NCBI RefSeq assembly: GCF_946480385.1
Contig: NZ_CAMLJP010000035.1
Location: forward strand, 1-52,818
Direction of reading: 5' to 3'
Origin: an uncultured Azospirillum sp.
Lineage (GTDB): Bacteria > Pseudomonadota > Alphaproteobacteria > Azospirillales > Azospirillaceae
Length of the DNA stretch: 52,818 bases
This document shows positions 41,393 to 51,297 of the stretch, piece by piece; the stretch's first letter is position 1, and the number at the start of each line of letters is the position of its first letter. Both the position numbers and the translations under genes were made by a program. Under the pieces are notes generated by a model that was given only the letters and a program-made list of their open reading frames with translations, had not been told where the DNA came from and did not search any database.

Positions 41393-44300
41393 ATGCCGCC
41401 GCGCGCTGTTCAAGTGCCGTCGCTCCCCGCCCGTACATGGTTCATGCCCCCCGCCCGACCCTCCGCTCGGCCCTCCGCCCGGATCACCCAAACCGACAGC
41501 GATCTCGCCGAACGCCTCGCCCGCAGGGAGAGGCAGCAGGACCTGCTGGCCCGCTTCGGCATCGCCGCCCTGAAAAGCGGCGACATCGACGCCCTGCTCC
41601 AGCAGGCGACCGCCCTCTGCGCCGAAGGGCTGGATGCCGAGCTGTGCAAGGCCCTGGAATGGGTGACGGATTCGGACGGCGCCGAACGCCTGCTGGTCCG
41701 CGCCGGCGTCGGCTGGAAACCCGGCGTGGTCGGGCATCGGTCGCTTGGCGCCGACCTCGCCTCCCCCGCCGGCTATGCGCTGAAGACCGGGGAGCCGTTG
41801 ATCTCCAACGATCTCAGCATCGAGTCCCGCTTCCGCTGCCCCGACCTGCTGGCCGAACATGGGGTCAAGCGCGCCATCAACGTCATCATCCGCGGCGAGG
41901 GCCAGCCCTTCGGCGTGCTGGAGGTCGACAGCCGAGGGGACGGCCGCTTCAACGACGCCGACGCCGCCTTCCTCCAGGGGGTCGCCAACCTGCTCGGCGG
42001 CGCCATCGACCGTGCCTGCGACGCCGCCGAGCGACGGCGCACCGAGACGTTGCTGCGCGAGAACGAGGCGCAATTCCGCAGCCTCGCCAATCTGATCCCG
42101 CAACTGACCTGGATGGCCGACGCCAACGGCGCCGTCTATTGGTACAACCGGCGCTGGTATGAGTTCACCGGTGCCGAACTGGGCGAGACGGAAGGCTGGA
42201 ACTGGCGCAGCGTCCACCACCCCGACCATGTCGACCGCGCGTCGGACGGCTTTTTCCGCGCGATCCGCGCCGGGGAACCGTGGGAGGACACCTTCCCCCT
42301 GCGCGGCAAGGACGGCCAATACCGCTGGTTCCTGTCCCGTGCCGTGCCGGTGCGCGACCGCGACGGGCGCATCCTGCGCTGGCTCGGCACCAACACCGAC
42401 GTCACCGAACAGCGCCGGGCCGAAGCCCGCGTGATGGAGGCGGAACGCCGGCTGCAGCTGGCGCTCCGCGCCGCGCGGATCGGCGCCTGGTCCTGGAACC
42501 TGGAGGACGACCGCATCGAGGCCGACGCCCGGCTGCGCGAGATCTTCGACTTCACGGCGGACGAGCCGGTCCGCGGGGAGGACGTGACCGGCCGCGTCCA
42601 TCCCGACGACCAGCCGCGGATCGGCCAGATCATCGACACCGCCCGGCGGCGGCGCGGCGAATATGACGCTGAATTCCGCATCCTGCTGCCGTCGGGCGAG
42701 GTCCGCTGGGCGGTGGCGCGCGGCGTGGTGACCGACGGCACCCCGGAACGCAGCCTGACCCTGATCGGCGTCACCTGGGACACCACCGACGCTAAACGGG
42801 CGGAGGAAAAACTGCGCCTCAGCGAAGCCCGCTTCCGCTCACTGGTCGAGGCCACCGCCGCCATCGTCTGGAGCACGTCCGGCACAGGCCGCTTCGAGAC
42901 TCCGCAGCCGAGCTGGAGCAGCTTCACCGGCCAGACCTTCGACGAGTTGAAGGGCACCGGCTGGGTCGAGGCCATCCATCCCGACGACCGCCCCCACACC
43001 TCGGAAGCCTGGCGCGCGGCGCGGGCGGGGAAGACCATCTACAAGGCCGAACACCGCCTGCGCCGTTATGACGGCGTCTATCGCGACATGCTGGTCCGCG
43101 CCGTGCCGCTGCTGGACTCCGGCGGCACCGTCCAGGAATGGGTCGGCGTCCACACCGACATCACCACGCGCCGCCGGGCCGAGGAGGCGCTGCGCGAGAC
43201 GGAGGAACGCTACCGGCTGGCGGCGCAGGCGACCAACGACGCCATCTGGGACTGGAACCTGTCGTCCGACCGCATCCATTGGAACGAGGCGGTGCGCACC
43301 CTCTTCGGCTATGGCGAGGATGTGTCGGAAACCTCCGCCTACTGGTGGATGGACCACATCCACCCCGACGACCAGGACCATGTGGTCACCGGCATCCATG
43401 CGGTGATCGACGGCGGCGGCACGCGCTGGAACGACGAATACCGCTTCCGCCGCGCCGACGGCAGCTATGCCAGCATCCTCGACCGCGGCTTCGTCCTGCG
43501 CAGCCCGATCGGCCAGCCCCTGCGCATGATCGGCGCCATGCAGGACATCAGCGTGCGCAAGCGGGCGGAGGAGGAGCTGGAGGCCGCCCGCCTCGCCGCC
43601 GAGGAGGCCAACCGGGCCAAGAGCCTGTTCATCGCCAACATGAGCCACGAGTTGCGCACCCCGCTCAGCGCCGTCATCGGCTACACCGAAATGCTGGAGG
43701 AGGAGCTGGCCGACCTCGGCGTCGACAGCATGTTGCCCGACCTGGAGAAGATCGAGGCGAACGCCCGCCACCTGCTGACCCTCATCAACGGCGTCCTCGA
43801 CATCTCCAAGATCGAGGCCGGCAAGATGGAGGTGCATGGCGAGGATGCCGACGTCGCCGACCTGACGCGCGAGGTCGCCGCGACGGTGGAGGCGCTGGTG
43901 TCGAAGAAGGGCAACCGGCTGGCGGTTGAGGTGGCGGACGACGTGGGGCGCATGCACACCGACGTGGTGAAGGTGCGCCAGTGCCTGTTCAACCTGCTGA
44001 GCAACGCCGCGAAATTCACCGAGAACGGCACCGTCACCCTGTCGGTCGAACGGGCGCCCGCTACACCCACGGACATGGTCGTCTTCCGCGTCGCCGATAC
44101 CGGTATCGGCATGACGCCGCAACAGGTCCGCCGGCTGTTCGAACGCTTCATGCAGGCCGACAGCTCCACCACCCGCCGCTTCGGCGGGAGCGGGCTGGGT
44201 CTGGCGATCACCAAGGCCTTCGCCGACATGCTGGGCGGGGAGGTTGCGATCGACACCGCGCCGGCCAAGGGAACCAGCTTCACCCTGCGCCTGCCGGCCG

Positions 44301-45175
44301 ACCTGCGTCATGGCCGGCTGCCCGGCTCCGCCGAGTCCGGTCCGGTTCGCCTCGAAGAGGTACCACCGGCGCAGGCCACGCGCGAGACCATCCTCATCAT
44401 CGACGATGAACAGGCGATGCGCGAACTGCTCGCCCGCTTCCTGCACCGCGAGGGCTACGGAGTGGCGCTGGCTGCCGACGGCCAGACCGGCCTGTCGATC
44501 GCCCGGCAAATCCGCCCGCGCGCCATTCTGCTGGACGTGATGATGCCGCGCACCGACGGCTGGTCGGTGCTGTCGGTGCTGAAGGCCGAACCCGACCTTG
44601 CCGACATTCCCGTCATCATCATCTCGTCCCGCCGGGAAAAGGGGCTTGCCCTGTCGCTGGGGGCCGCCGACTATTTCACCAAGCCGGTGGACTGGCAGCG
44701 CCTGCACCGGGTTTTGAGCGGCCTCAGCGGACAGGCTCCCGGCACGGCGCTGGTCCTGATGGAAGCCGACGAGACCCGCGCCCTGCTGGGCGCCGAACTG
44801 GGCCGCGACGGCTGGCAGGTCGCCGAGGCCGAGACGGAGGAGGAGGCCTTCCGTCAACTCGCCGCCGCCACGCCGACCGTGATCCTGCTCGACCCCTTCA
44901 CGCCCGGTCTGGACGGTTTCGACTTCCTCAAGGCGCTGTGCCGCGACCCGGACTGGTGCCGCATTCCAGTCATCGTCGTCGCCGCCCAGGAGATCGGACG
45001 CGACGAGACGGAGGAACTGCGCGGCCGGGTCCGCGACATCATCCCGATGGCAGAGGATGGATCGGACGGGATGATCGAAGAGTTGAAGGAAGCGATCGTA
45101 CGCCTGCGGCCCCCTTCCCCCGAAGCGGGCAAGGGAGCGGGACAGGCGGACGGAACGGGAGGTACCGATGGCTAA
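41393..45175 (+). CDS. GAF-PAS4 hybrid histidine kinase
   Basis: This 1260-residue cytoplasmic kinase has a GAF domain (about residues 55-205) and four PAS/PAC units starting near 223, 352, 479 and 603. HisKA carries His752 in MSHELRTP, and the ATPase domain (about 860-985) has NLLSNAAKF and [10 protein letters not shown] full receiver follows (DDE near 1006, Asp1048 in LLDVMMP, FTKP). A second receiver-like domain (about 1118-1235) keeps [11 protein letters not shown] but lacks the N-terminal acid pair and the KP, so it is probably inactive. No membrane helix is seen, so it should sense an internal signal. GGAGCGA precedes the ATG at 41393. Confidence 0.88.
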   Translation: MPPRAVQVPSLPARTWFMPPARPSARPSARITQTDSDLAERLARRERQQDLLARFGIAALKSGDIDALLQQATALCAEGLDAELCKALEWVTDSDGAERLLVRAGVGWKPGVVGHRSLGADLASPAGYALKTGEPLISNDLSIESRFRCPDLLAEHGVKRAINVIIRGEGQPFGVLEVDSRGDGRFNDADAAFLQGVANLLGGAIDRACDAAERRRTETLLRENEAQFRSLANLIPQLTWMADANGAVYWYNRRWYEFTGAELGETEGWNWRSVHHPDHVDRASDGFFRAIRAGEPWEDTFPLRGKDGQYRWFLSRAVPVRDRDGRILRWLGTNTDVTEQRRAEARVMEAERRLQLALRAARIGAWSWNLEDDRIEADARLREIFDFTADEPVRGEDVTGRVHPDDQPRIGQIIDTARRRRGEYDAEFRILLPSGEVRWAVARGVVTDGTPERSLTLIGVTWDTTDAKRAEEKLRLSEARFRSLVEATAAIVWSTSGTGRFETPQPSWSSFTGQTFDELKGTGWVEAIHPDDRPHTSEAWRAARAGKTIYKAEHRLRRYDGVYRDMLVRAVPLLDSGGTVQEWVGVHTDITTRRRAEEALRETEERYRLAAQATNDAIWDWNLSSDRIHWNEAVRTLFGYGEDVSETSAYWWMDHIHPDDQDHVVTGIHAVIDGGGTRWNDEYRFRRADGSYASILDRGFVLRSPIGQPLRMIGAMQDISVRKRAEEELEAARLAAEEANRAKSLFIANMSHELRTPLSAVIGYTEMLEEELADLGVDSMLPDLEKIEANARHLLTLINGVLDISKIEAGKMEVHGEDADVADLTREVAATVEALVSKKGNRLAVEVADDVGRMHTDVVKVRQCLFNLLSNAAKFTENGTVTLSVERAPATPTDMVVFRVADTGIGMTPQQVRRLFERFMQADSSTTRRFGGSGLGLAITKAFADMLGGEVAIDTAPAKGTSFTLRLPADLRHGRLPGSAESGPVRLEEVPPAQATRETILIIDDEQAMRELLARFLHREGYGVALAADGQTGLSIARQIRPRAILLDVMMPRTDGWSVLSVLKAEPDLADIPVIIISSRREKGLALSLGAADYFTKPVDWQRLHRVLSGLSGQAPGTALVLMEADETRALLGAELGRDGWQVAEAETEEEAFRQLAAATPTVILLDPFTPGLDGFDFLKALCRDPDWCRIPVIVVAAQEIGRDETEELRGRVRDIIPMAEDGSDGMIEELKEAIVRLRPPSPEAGKGAGQADGTGGTDG

Positions 45176-45554
45176 GCTGCTGCTGGTCGAGGATCACGAG
45201 GAAATCTGGGACTTCCTGTCGCGCCGGCTGAAACGGCGCGGGTTCGACGTCGTTCTCGCCTTCGATGGCCGCCAGGGGGTGGACATGGCGCGCGACGAGC
45301 GGCCGGACGTCATCCTGCTCGACATGAACCTGCCGGTCATCGACGGCTGGACCGCCGCACGCGAGCTGAAGTCGGGCCAGGAGACCGCCGGCATTCCGAT
45401 CATCGCCCTGACCGCCCACGCCATGTCCGGCGACCGCGAGAAGACGCTGCAGGCGGGCTGCGACGATTACCACCCCAAGCCCATCGATTTCTCCCGCCTG
45501 CTGACCCAGATCGACACCGCCATGCAGCGCGGCCAGCAACCGGCCGGGGAGTAG
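45168..45554 (+). CDS. CheY-like single-domain response regulator
   Basis: The 128-residue protein is a stand-alone receiver: acid pair VEDHE near residue 9, phosphoacceptor Asp52 in ILLDMNLP, Thr in [11 protein letters not shown] near 80-90 and Lys in YHPKPID near 104. It has no DNA-binding domain, so it should pass phosphate on or act through protein contact. It overlaps the hybrid kinase gene by eight bases and is almost surely its partner. Confidence 0.92.
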   Translation: MAKLLLVEDHEEIWDFLSRRLKRRGFDVVLAFDGRQGVDMARDERPDVILLDMNLPVIDGWTAARELKSGQETAGIPIIALTAHAMSGDREKTLQAGCDDYHPKPIDFSRLLTQIDTAMQRGQQPAGE

Positions 45555-45561
45555 TCGCAGA

Positions 45562-46146
45562 ATGACCCAAACCAAGCCAAGCCTGCTGACGCGGCTGTTC
45601 GGCGGCGCGCAGGAGGCGCCCGCCCCCGCAACGGTCCCCACCTCCGCCGGGCCGGCGGAAACCGGCGCGGCGAGGCCGCGCCTGGGACATGAGCCGGTGC
45701 TGCACACCATGCTGGCCCGCCAGATTCTGGACGCCCATCTGCGCAACCGTCACCAGCTGCTCGACCGCGCACCGGCGGATTTCCGCAGCTTCGACGCGGA
45801 GGAAACCGATCTGCTGGTCCGCGCCATGGCCGCTGCCGCTCATGCCGACGGCGAACTAGACGCAACGGAGCGCGGCCGGATCCGGAGCAGGCTCAACACC
45901 AGCAGCCTGGACGAGGAAGACCGCGACCGTCTGCAGCGGCAGGTCGAGGAGCCGCAATGCCTGGAGGAACTGATCCGCCGGGTCGACGGCCCACGGATGG
46001 CCGCGCGCTTCTACGCCGTATCACTGGCGACGGTGGACAAGCACGCGCCGATCAACCGCTCCTACCTGCGCTATCTCGCGCAGCGCCTGAGCCTTCCCGC
46101 AGATCTGGTGGTCCGGCTGAACCGGCAGATGGGGCTGCGGCTGTAG
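45562..46146 (+). CDS. DUF533/TerB-like protein
   Basis: The 194-residue cytoplasmic protein has a Pro/Ala-rich first third, then a helical domain with VRAMAAAAHADGELDATERGRI (about residues 85-106), whose AHADGELD pattern is the acidic metal-binding motif of TerB-like/DUF533 proteins. It ends with YLAQRLSLPADLVVRLN. The family's role is not settled; many are linked to stress or membrane processes. It begins seven bases after the response regulator, so it is in the kinase operon and may be an output or accessory of it (inference). Confidence 0.8.
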   Translation: MTQTKPSLLTRLFGGAQEAPAPATVPTSAGPAETGAARPRLGHEPVLHTMLARQILDAHLRNRHQLLDRAPADFRSFDAEETDLLVRAMAAAAHADGELDATERGRIRSRLNTSSLDEEDRDRLQRQVEEPQCLEELIRRVDGPRMAARFYAVSLATVDKHAPINRSYLRYLAQRLSLPADLVVRLNRQMGLRL

Positions 46147-46161
46147 GGGCGCCTCCGCCGC

Positions 46162-46608
46162 TCACACATCCTGCCCGCTGGCGCTGAGTTCGCCCAGCGC
46201 GTCGCGGATCGTCCCGGTTTCCAGCAGCAGCCGGCGCGAAATGTCGCTCAGCGTCAGCCAGCCGACCACCTGCCCGCCCTCGTCCAGCACCGGCAGGCGC
46301 CGCACGTGATAGGCGCCCATGATGTCCATGGCGGTGGCCAGCGTGTCGGTGTCGCGGCAGGTGAACAGCGCGCTGGACATGACCTCGCGCACCCGCACCC
46401 GTGTGTTGTCGCCGCCCTCCGCCACCACGCGGAACAGGATGTCGCGGTCGGTCAGGATGCCCACGAGATCGTCGGCCGAGCCGACCGGCAGGGCGCCGAC
46501 GTCCAGTTCCCCCATCAGCGTCGCGGCGTCCTGCACGGTGGCGTCCGGCGAGATGAACTCCAGCGCCTTCGCCATGATCTCGGAAACCTGCACGGTCGTC
46601 TTCCTCAT
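46162..46608 (-). CDS. CBS-domain protein
   Basis: A 148-residue protein made almost wholly of two CBS motifs (about residues 8-62 and 74-130). It carries VGILTDRDILFRVV, the TDRD strand of an adenine-nucleotide pocket, and VVGWLTLSDISRRLL. Such small CBS pairs bind AMP, ATP or NAD-like ligands and adjust partner proteins. It lies 50 bases downstream of the SLC13-type transporter on the same strand, so they may be co-transcribed and it could tune that transporter (inference). It converges with the TerB-like gene. Confidence 0.85.
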   Translation of the reverse strand: MRKTTVQVSEIMAKALEFISPDATVQDAATLMGELDVGALPVGSADDLVGILTDRDILFRVVAEGGDNTRVRVREVMSSALFTCRDTDTLATAMDIMGAYHVRRLPVLDEGGQVVGWLTLSDISRRLLLETGTIRDALGELSASGQDV

Positions 46609-46658
46609 TGTTCCGGTTTGGGGAACGGAGCGCCCGTCCCGGTGTTCCCGGCCGTACC

Positions 46659-48425
46659 TCAACCGCTCAGCGGCCAGACCGTGACGATCAGGAAGGTGCC
46701 CAGCGTCAGGATGATCAGCGACAGCGGCACGCCCAGCCGCGGGTAATCGCCGAAGCGGTAGCCGCCCGGCCCCATCACCAGCGTGTTGCACTGGTGGCCG
46801 ATTGGCGTCAGGAAATCGCTGCCGGCGCCGACCGCCACCGCCATCAGGAACGGGTCGGGGCTCAGCCCCAGCTGCTGCGCCACCCCGGCGCCGATGGGCG
46901 CCATCACCAGCACCGTCGCGGCATTGTTCAGGAAGGGCGTCACCGCCATCGCCGCCGCCATGATCAGCGTCACGCAGGCCACCGCCGGCAGCCCGCGCGC
47001 CGCATCGGCCAGCAGGGTGGAGATCACCTGTGTCGCCCCGGTGCTCTCCAGCGTGCCGCTGACCGGGATCAAGGCGGCGAGCAGGATGATGATCGGCCAC
47101 TCCACCGCGTGATAGGCATCCTCGACGCTCAGCACGCCGGTGACGACCATCGCCGCCGCCGCCGCCAGGAAGGTCACCGCCAGCGGCGCCAGATGAAAGC
47201 CGAGGACCAGCATCGTGATGACGAGGATCCCGACCGGCACCCAGACCGGTCGCCGCTGCCCGATCTGCAGGCGGCGTTCCGCCAGCGGGATCAGGCCGGC
47301 ATCGGCCAGCGCATCGGGATAGCGCTCCGCCGGCACCTGAAGCAGCAAAAGGTCGCCCTCCCGGAACATCACATGGTGCAGGCGCCGGGCGATCCGCTCG
47401 CCGGTCCGGCTGACCGCCAGCAAACTGACGCCGAACCGGCTGCGCAAATCCAGATTCCGGTCGGACTGGCCGGTCAGCGGCGAGTCGGGCGTCACCACCG
47501 CCTCCACCGCCAGCAACTCGCCCTCCACCCCCTCCAGGATGCCCAGCGGCTCCAGCGATGCGCCCTGGACCAGACGCTGCAGGGCCGGAGCGTCGCCCTC
47601 CAGCACCAGCACGTCGTCGGCCAGCAGGGTCCAATGCCGGTCCGGCACATAGCGGCGGAACCGCTCGCGGATCAGGCCGATCACCTGCGCCTCGCCCTCC
47701 GCCAGCGCCTCGACGTCGCCGACGGTGCGGCCGACGAAGGACGATCCGGCCGGCAGCCTCATCTCGCTGGCGTAATTCTCGACGGCGAAGGTTTCCTCGG
47801 CCGACCGCGCGCCGCTGCGGTCCTGGGGTAGCAGGCGCCAGCCGACCATCAGGAACAGCAACCCGACCACCGTGATGCCCAGCCCGACCGGCAGATAGTC
47901 GAACATCGAGAAAGGCTGCCCGACGATCTCCATCCGCACGCGCGACACGATGATGTTGGGCGAGGTGCCGACCAGCGTCATCAGCCCGCCCATCAGCGAG
48001 GCGAAAGCCATCGGCATCAGCACCCGGTGTGCTCCCGTCCGGTGCCGCCGCGCCAGTTGCATGGTGATCGGCAGGAAGATGGCGAGCGCGCCGATGTTCT
48101 TCATCAGCGCCGACATGAAGGCCACCGATCCGCACAGGAAGGCAATCTGCCGCGTCGGTGTGCTGAGCTTCGCCGCCACCGGCCGCACCAGCGCGTCGAT
48201 CACGCCGGAGCGGGCGATGCCGGCACTGACGATCAGCGCGGAGGCGATGATGATGACGATGTCGTCGGCAAAGCCGGAGAACGCCTTATCTGCCGGGACC
48301 AGCCCCAGGAACACGCCGGCCAGCAGGGCCAGCACCGCGACCACATCGAAGCGCAGCCTGTTCCAGATCAGCATCACCACCACGATGCCCACCAGCGCGA
48401 AAGCCATGAACTGCTGAAGGGTCAT
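46659..48425 (-). CDS. SLC13/DASS-type anion transporter with TrkA-C domains
   Basis: The 588-residue membrane protein has about eleven to twelve helices in two halves. Between them, at about residues 190-390, lie two soluble RCK_C/TrkA-C-like domains (LPAGSSFVGRTVGDVEALAEGEAQVIGLIR and TPDSPLTGQSDRNLDL...). SNT-type anion-transport signatures are GTSPNIIVSR near 160 and GSDFLTPIGHQCNTLVMGPG near 540. It probably takes up sulfate, dicarboxylates or another anion with Na+. The chosen ATG at 48425 is 15 codons into a longer frame. Confidence 0.87.
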   Translation of the reverse strand: MTLQQFMAFALVGIVVVMLIWNRLRFDVVAVLALLAGVFLGLVPADKAFSGFADDIVIIIASALIVSAGIARSGVIDALVRPVAAKLSTPTRQIAFLCGSVAFMSALMKNIGALAIFLPITMQLARRHRTGAHRVLMPMAFASLMGGLMTLVGTSPNIIVSRVRMEIVGQPFSMFDYLPVGLGITVVGLLFLMVGWRLLPQDRSGARSAEETFAVENYASEMRLPAGSSFVGRTVGDVEALAEGEAQVIGLIRERFRRYVPDRHWTLLADDVLVLEGDAPALQRLVQGASLEPLGILEGVEGELLAVEAVVTPDSPLTGQSDRNLDLRSRFGVSLLAVSRTGERIARRLHHVMFREGDLLLLQVPAERYPDALADAGLIPLAERRLQIGQRRPVWVPVGILVITMLVLGFHLAPLAVTFLAAAAAMVVTGVLSVEDAYHAVEWPIIILLAALIPVSGTLESTGATQVISTLLADAARGLPAVACVTLIMAAAMAVTPFLNNAATVLVMAPIGAGVAQQLGLSPDPFLMAVAVGAGSDFLTPIGHQCNTLVMGPGGYRFGDYPRLGVPLSLIILTLGTFLIVTVWPLSG

Positions 48426-48583
48426 CGGGTGTCCGTCTGTTGAGGTCGCCCGCTGGTAACCCCGTGGCACCCGGCTGGTTCCCGCAGCGCCCGCGCTTGG
48501 GCTTTGAAGGCTGATTTACGTCGTCCGAACCTCCAGTTCCGGCACGGTTTCACAGAAGACCTCATTTCCCGGACCGAGTGCCG

Positions 48584-48608
48584 GGAACCTGGGCTGCCTT
48601 ATCGAGTT
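48584..48608 (+). promoter_or_regulatory. EcfG-like (general stress) promoter before the repeat lipoprotein
   Basis: GGAAC at 48584-48588 and AGTT at 48605-48608, 16 bases apart, match the alphaproteobacterial EcfG promoter (GGAAC-N16/17-CGTT) at 8 of 9 positions. The -10 element ends 100 bases before the lipoprotein start. A stress-driven gene fits an alphaproteobacterium. Confidence 0.55.
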
Positions 48609-48708
48609 GTACTGGACAGGTCATGCGGGCGGTCGCCGCAGCCAGCTTTTCACGTCGGTCCTCCTGAGGACTGCAGGATTTCCCGGAACATTTGGACGGA
48701 GTGAACCC

Positions 48709-49134
48709 ATGCGACACATTCTCATCCTTGCTGCCGCCGCCGTGCCCCTGATGCTTGCGGGCTGTGCTTCCGAAAACAGCAGCACCTATGGAACCTCCGG
48801 CAGCACGGGAACGAGCCAGCAGTCGATCTCGCCGAACGAGCGTGGCCTGGACCAGGGCATGAGCCGCAAGTCGCTGAACAACGCCGCCCCGGCCGGTTCC
48901 GGCTCCACCGGCACGACCTACGACAACCGGACTGTCACGCCGAACGAGCGTGGCCTGGATCAGGGCATGACCCGCGGATCGCTGAACGACTCCAGCCGGG
49001 CTGGATCGGGGTCCAGCGGCATGGCCTACGACAACAACGAGACGGTTTCGCCGAACGAGCGCGGCATGGGCCAGAGCAAGTCCCGCAAGTCGCTACCGAA
49101 CACCGCCGGGAACTCCTCTTCCTCGTCCTGGTAA
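48709..49134 (+). CDS. Lipoprotein with three ~36-residue repeats
   Basis: This 141-residue protein has a lipoprotein signal with LAGC (cysteine at 19), then three tandem repeats beginning S/T-PNERGLDQGM (residues 41, 77 and 114). Each unit is followed by SRKSLN-like sequence and a Gly/Ser/Thr-rich linker; the third is shorter and less exact. No family is recognised. The protein should be disordered and sit in the outer membrane. GGACGGAG lies about seven bases before the ATG. An EcfG-like promoter precedes it and a good terminator follows. Confidence 0.8.
   Translation: MRHILILAAAAVPLMLAGCASENSSTYGTSGSTGTSQQSISPNERGLDQGMSRKSLNNAAPAGSGSTGTTYDNRTVTPNERGLDQGMTRGSLNDSSRAGSGSSGMAYDNNETVSPNERGMGQSKSRKSLPNTAGNSSSSSW
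48829..49098 (+). repeat. Internal 108/111-base repeats in the lipoprotein gene
   Basis: The units begin at 48829, 48937 and 49048. Copies one and two share near-identical bases over the first 35 positions; the third has changed in its second half. The periods of 108 and 111 bases are whole codons. Confidence 0.85.
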
Positions 49135-49181
49135 GGACGGGCAGGAGAAGTCCTGGAAAGGATGGGCTTCCGGCACGAAAA

Positions 49182-49211
49182 GCGCCCCCGCACCAATGCG
49201 GGGGCTTTTTT
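49182..49211 (+). terminator. Rho-independent terminator after the repeat lipoprotein
   Basis: A perfect 9-bp stem, GCCCCCGCA (49184-49192) and TGCGGGGGC (49197-49205), has loop CCAA and is followed by six T. An A-run (49178-49181) on the other side lets it also stop the converging LysR gene, which ends at 49238. Confidence 0.9.
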
Positions 49212-49237
49212 CTTGCCGGGACGGTGGCCAGTCCGCT

Positions 49238-50131
49238 TTAGCCACGCGGACCGTCGAACACCTCCGACAGCCAATCGATGAACACTCTTATCCGCGAAGA
49301 GAGATGGCGGTTCTGCGGATAGACCACCGACACCGGCATCGGTGGGGGCGGGAAGGCTTCCAGTACCGGGACCAGTTGCCCGGCGGCGATCTGGTGCTCC
49401 ACGCGATAGCGCGGGACCTGTATCAGCCCCAACCCCGCGACAGCCGACGCCGTGTAGATCTCCGCCCCGCGGACGACGACGTCGTAGGGCAGTTGAACCT
49501 CCCAGCTCCGCTCGCGCGTCGTGAACTCCATCGGATAGGATTGCCCGGTCGCCGAGGCGGCATAGCCGACCATCCGATGACCGTCGAGATCGCCCGGCGT
49601 CGACGGGATGCCATGACAGTCGAGATAGGCGGGGCTCGCCAGGGTCAGTTGCTCGAACATGGTGATGCGGCGGCCGATCAGGGAAGAGTCGGAGAGATCG
49701 CCGGCCCGCACGACGCAATCGACGCCTTCGGTGATGAGGTCCACCATCCGGTCGCCTTCGCTGAGGTTCAGTGAAATTCCCGGATAGCGCGCGATGAACC
49801 CAGGCAGCGCGGGCAGGATGAAGAACCGCGCGATGGTTCCCTGCATGTCGACGCGAAGCGGCCCCCGGGGCTCGGCGTTCCTGAAGACGCTTTGCATCTC
49901 ATCGAGATCGGCGAGGAGCCGAAGACAGCGCTCATGGTAGAGCGCGCCGTCGAGCGTCGGCCGGACATTGCGTGTCGTCCGTTCCAGCAGCCGGACGCCG
50001 ATATCCGCCTCCAGACGCTGGATCGCATGCGTGGCGGTCGGACGTGGAACCTGCAGGTCCCGTGCGGCCTGAGCGAAGCTCCCACGTTCGACGATCCTGA
50101 CGAACAGACGCATGACATCGATGCGATCCAT
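49238..50131 (-). CDS. LysR-family regulator of the tautomerase-SDR operon
   Basis: The 297-residue regulator has the CrgA-like N-terminus MDRIDVMRLFVRIVERGSFAQAAR and helix-turn-helix through residue 60 (RPTATHAIQRLEADIGVRLLERTTR), then an effector domain (about 90-290). It is divergent from the tautomerase gene with 152 bases between starts, so it is likely its regulator. In the gap, CGAAATCG (50174-50181) and CGATTTTCG (50210-50218) form an imperfect inverted pair that may be part of its site. Confidence 0.9.
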   Translation of the reverse strand: MDRIDVMRLFVRIVERGSFAQAARDLQVPRPTATHAIQRLEADIGVRLLERTTRNVRPTLDGALYHERCLRLLADLDEMQSVFRNAEPRGPLRVDMQGTIARFFILPALPGFIARYPGISLNLSEGDRMVDLITEGVDCVVRAGDLSDSSLIGRRITMFEQLTLASPAYLDCHGIPSTPGDLDGHRMVGYAASATGQSYPMEFTTRERSWEVQLPYDVVVRGAEIYTASAVAGLGLIQVPRYRVEHQIAAGQLVPVLEAFPPPPMPVSVVYPQNRHLSSRIRVFIDWLSEVFDGPRG

Positions 50132-50283
50132 AGCCGGCCCACGCGATTGTTAATTCCAGCAAAATGGTGATGTCGAAATCGCCGGTCTACCTCCGAACTG
50201 CAAAACGGACGATTTTCGGTTCCGAGAGCAGCGGCCGACCGGGGCACTGCTCATCGATCGATCATCCCACAGGAGCGAAGATC

Positions 50284-50496
50284 ATGCCGTTCGTCAATTT
50301 CAAGGTTCCCGAGGCCGCGCTGAGCCGTTCGCAGAAGGAAGAAATCGTCCATCGCACCACGGCGATGCTTGTCGAGTATTTCTCGGAGGCCGCCCGCCCG
50401 CACACCATGGTGCTGATCGAAGAGGTCAAGGACGGCGGTTATGCCCGCGCCGACGAGGTGTTCGTCATTCCGGACGCCTATCGGGCGAAGGATTGA
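50284..50496 (+). CDS. 4-oxalocrotonate tautomerase-like protein
   Basis: A 70-residue protein of the tautomerase superfamily. After removal of Met the catalytic N-terminal proline is exposed (MPFVNFKVP). Family pattern continues with LSRSQKEEIVHRTTAMLVEYF and TMVLIEEVKDGGY with a lysine/arginine-rich tail. These enzymes make keto-enol shifts in aromatic or unsaturated acids and work as oligomers. AGGAG lies before the ATG. It heads a probable operon with two short-chain dehydrogenases. Confidence 0.85.
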   Translation: MPFVNFKVPEAALSRSQKEEIVHRTTAMLVEYFSEAARPHTMVLIEEVKDGGYARADEVFVIPDAYRAKD

Positions 50497-50543
50497 AGGC
50501 GGCCGGAAACCACCACTCGCACCAGGACAGAAGGAGCAGGACA

Positions 50544-51284
50544 ATGACGTCATCAACGAACCGGGTCGCGATCGTCACCGGAGCATCCCGCGGCATCGGT
50601 GCCGCCATTGCCCGGCGGCTGGCGAATGACGGCCTGGCGGTCGTCGTCAACTATGCCGGCAGCGCCGACGCCGCCGGAAAATTGGTCGAAGAGATCGAGG
50701 CGGCCGGCGGCCGGGCCATTCCCGTCCAGGCCGACGTCAGCGACCCGGCGGCGGTGAAGCGGATGTTCGATGCCGCCGAGGCGGCCTATGGCGGAGTGGA
50801 CGTGCTGGTGAACAATGCCGGCATCATGACGCTGGCGCCCGTTGCGCAGATGGACGACGACGCCTTCGACCGGATCATCGCGACCAACCTCAAGGGGACG
50901 TTCAACGGGCTGCGCGAGGCAGCGAACCGGTTGCGCGACGGCGGTCGGATCGTGAACTTCTCCACGAGTGTCGTGGGCCTCTATCAACCGACCTACGGGG
51001 TCTATGCGGCCACGAAGGCGGCGGTCGAAGCCCTGACGCATATCCTGGCGAAGGAACTGGGGTCGCGGGGGATCACCGTCAACGCGGTCGCACCCGGCCC
51101 GATTGCCACCGAGCTCTTCTTCCAGGGCAAGGACCAGGCCATGCTCGATCGCATCAGGCAGATGATCCCGCTCGGCCGCTTGGGCGAGGTCGACGACATC
51201 GCCCGCGTGGTTTCCCTGCTCGTCGGGCCGGATGGCGGCTGGATCAACGGCCAGATCCTGCGGGCGAACGGCGGCGTGGTCTGA
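50544..51284 (+). CDS. SDR-family oxidoreductase (FabG-like)
   Basis: The 246-residue short-chain dehydrogenase has TGASRGIG (about residues 12-19), NNAG near 90, catalytic serine in NFSTSVVG (about 142) and YAATK (about 154-158). It ends in QILRANGGVV, as in 3-oxoacyl reductases. The natural substrate is not evident. AAGGAG lies seven bases before the ATG at 50544, and the gene is 47 bases after the tautomerase. Confidence 0.87.
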   Translation: MTSSTNRVAIVTGASRGIGAAIARRLANDGLAVVVNYAGSADAAGKLVEEIEAAGGRAIPVQADVSDPAAVKRMFDAAEAAYGGVDVLVNNAGIMTLAPVAQMDDDAFDRIIATNLKGTFNGLREAANRLRDGGRIVNFSTSVVGLYQPTYGVYAATKAAVEALTHILAKELGSRGITVNAVAPGPIATELFFQGKDQAMLDRIRQMIPLGRLGEVDDIARVVSLLVGPDGGWINGQILRANGGVV

Positions 51285-51297
51285 GGGAGGGGACGGC

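Noticed and set aside
40581..41438. Longer fdhD reaching back over rpoZ
   Set aside because: The extra part is out of phase with rpoZ on the same strand and lacks FdhD similarity; FdhD proteins begin near the chosen start.
42839..44857. 672-residue minus-strand frame over the hybrid kinase
   Set aside because: A shadow without any domain; the plus strand has PAS, HisKA and receiver motifs in order.
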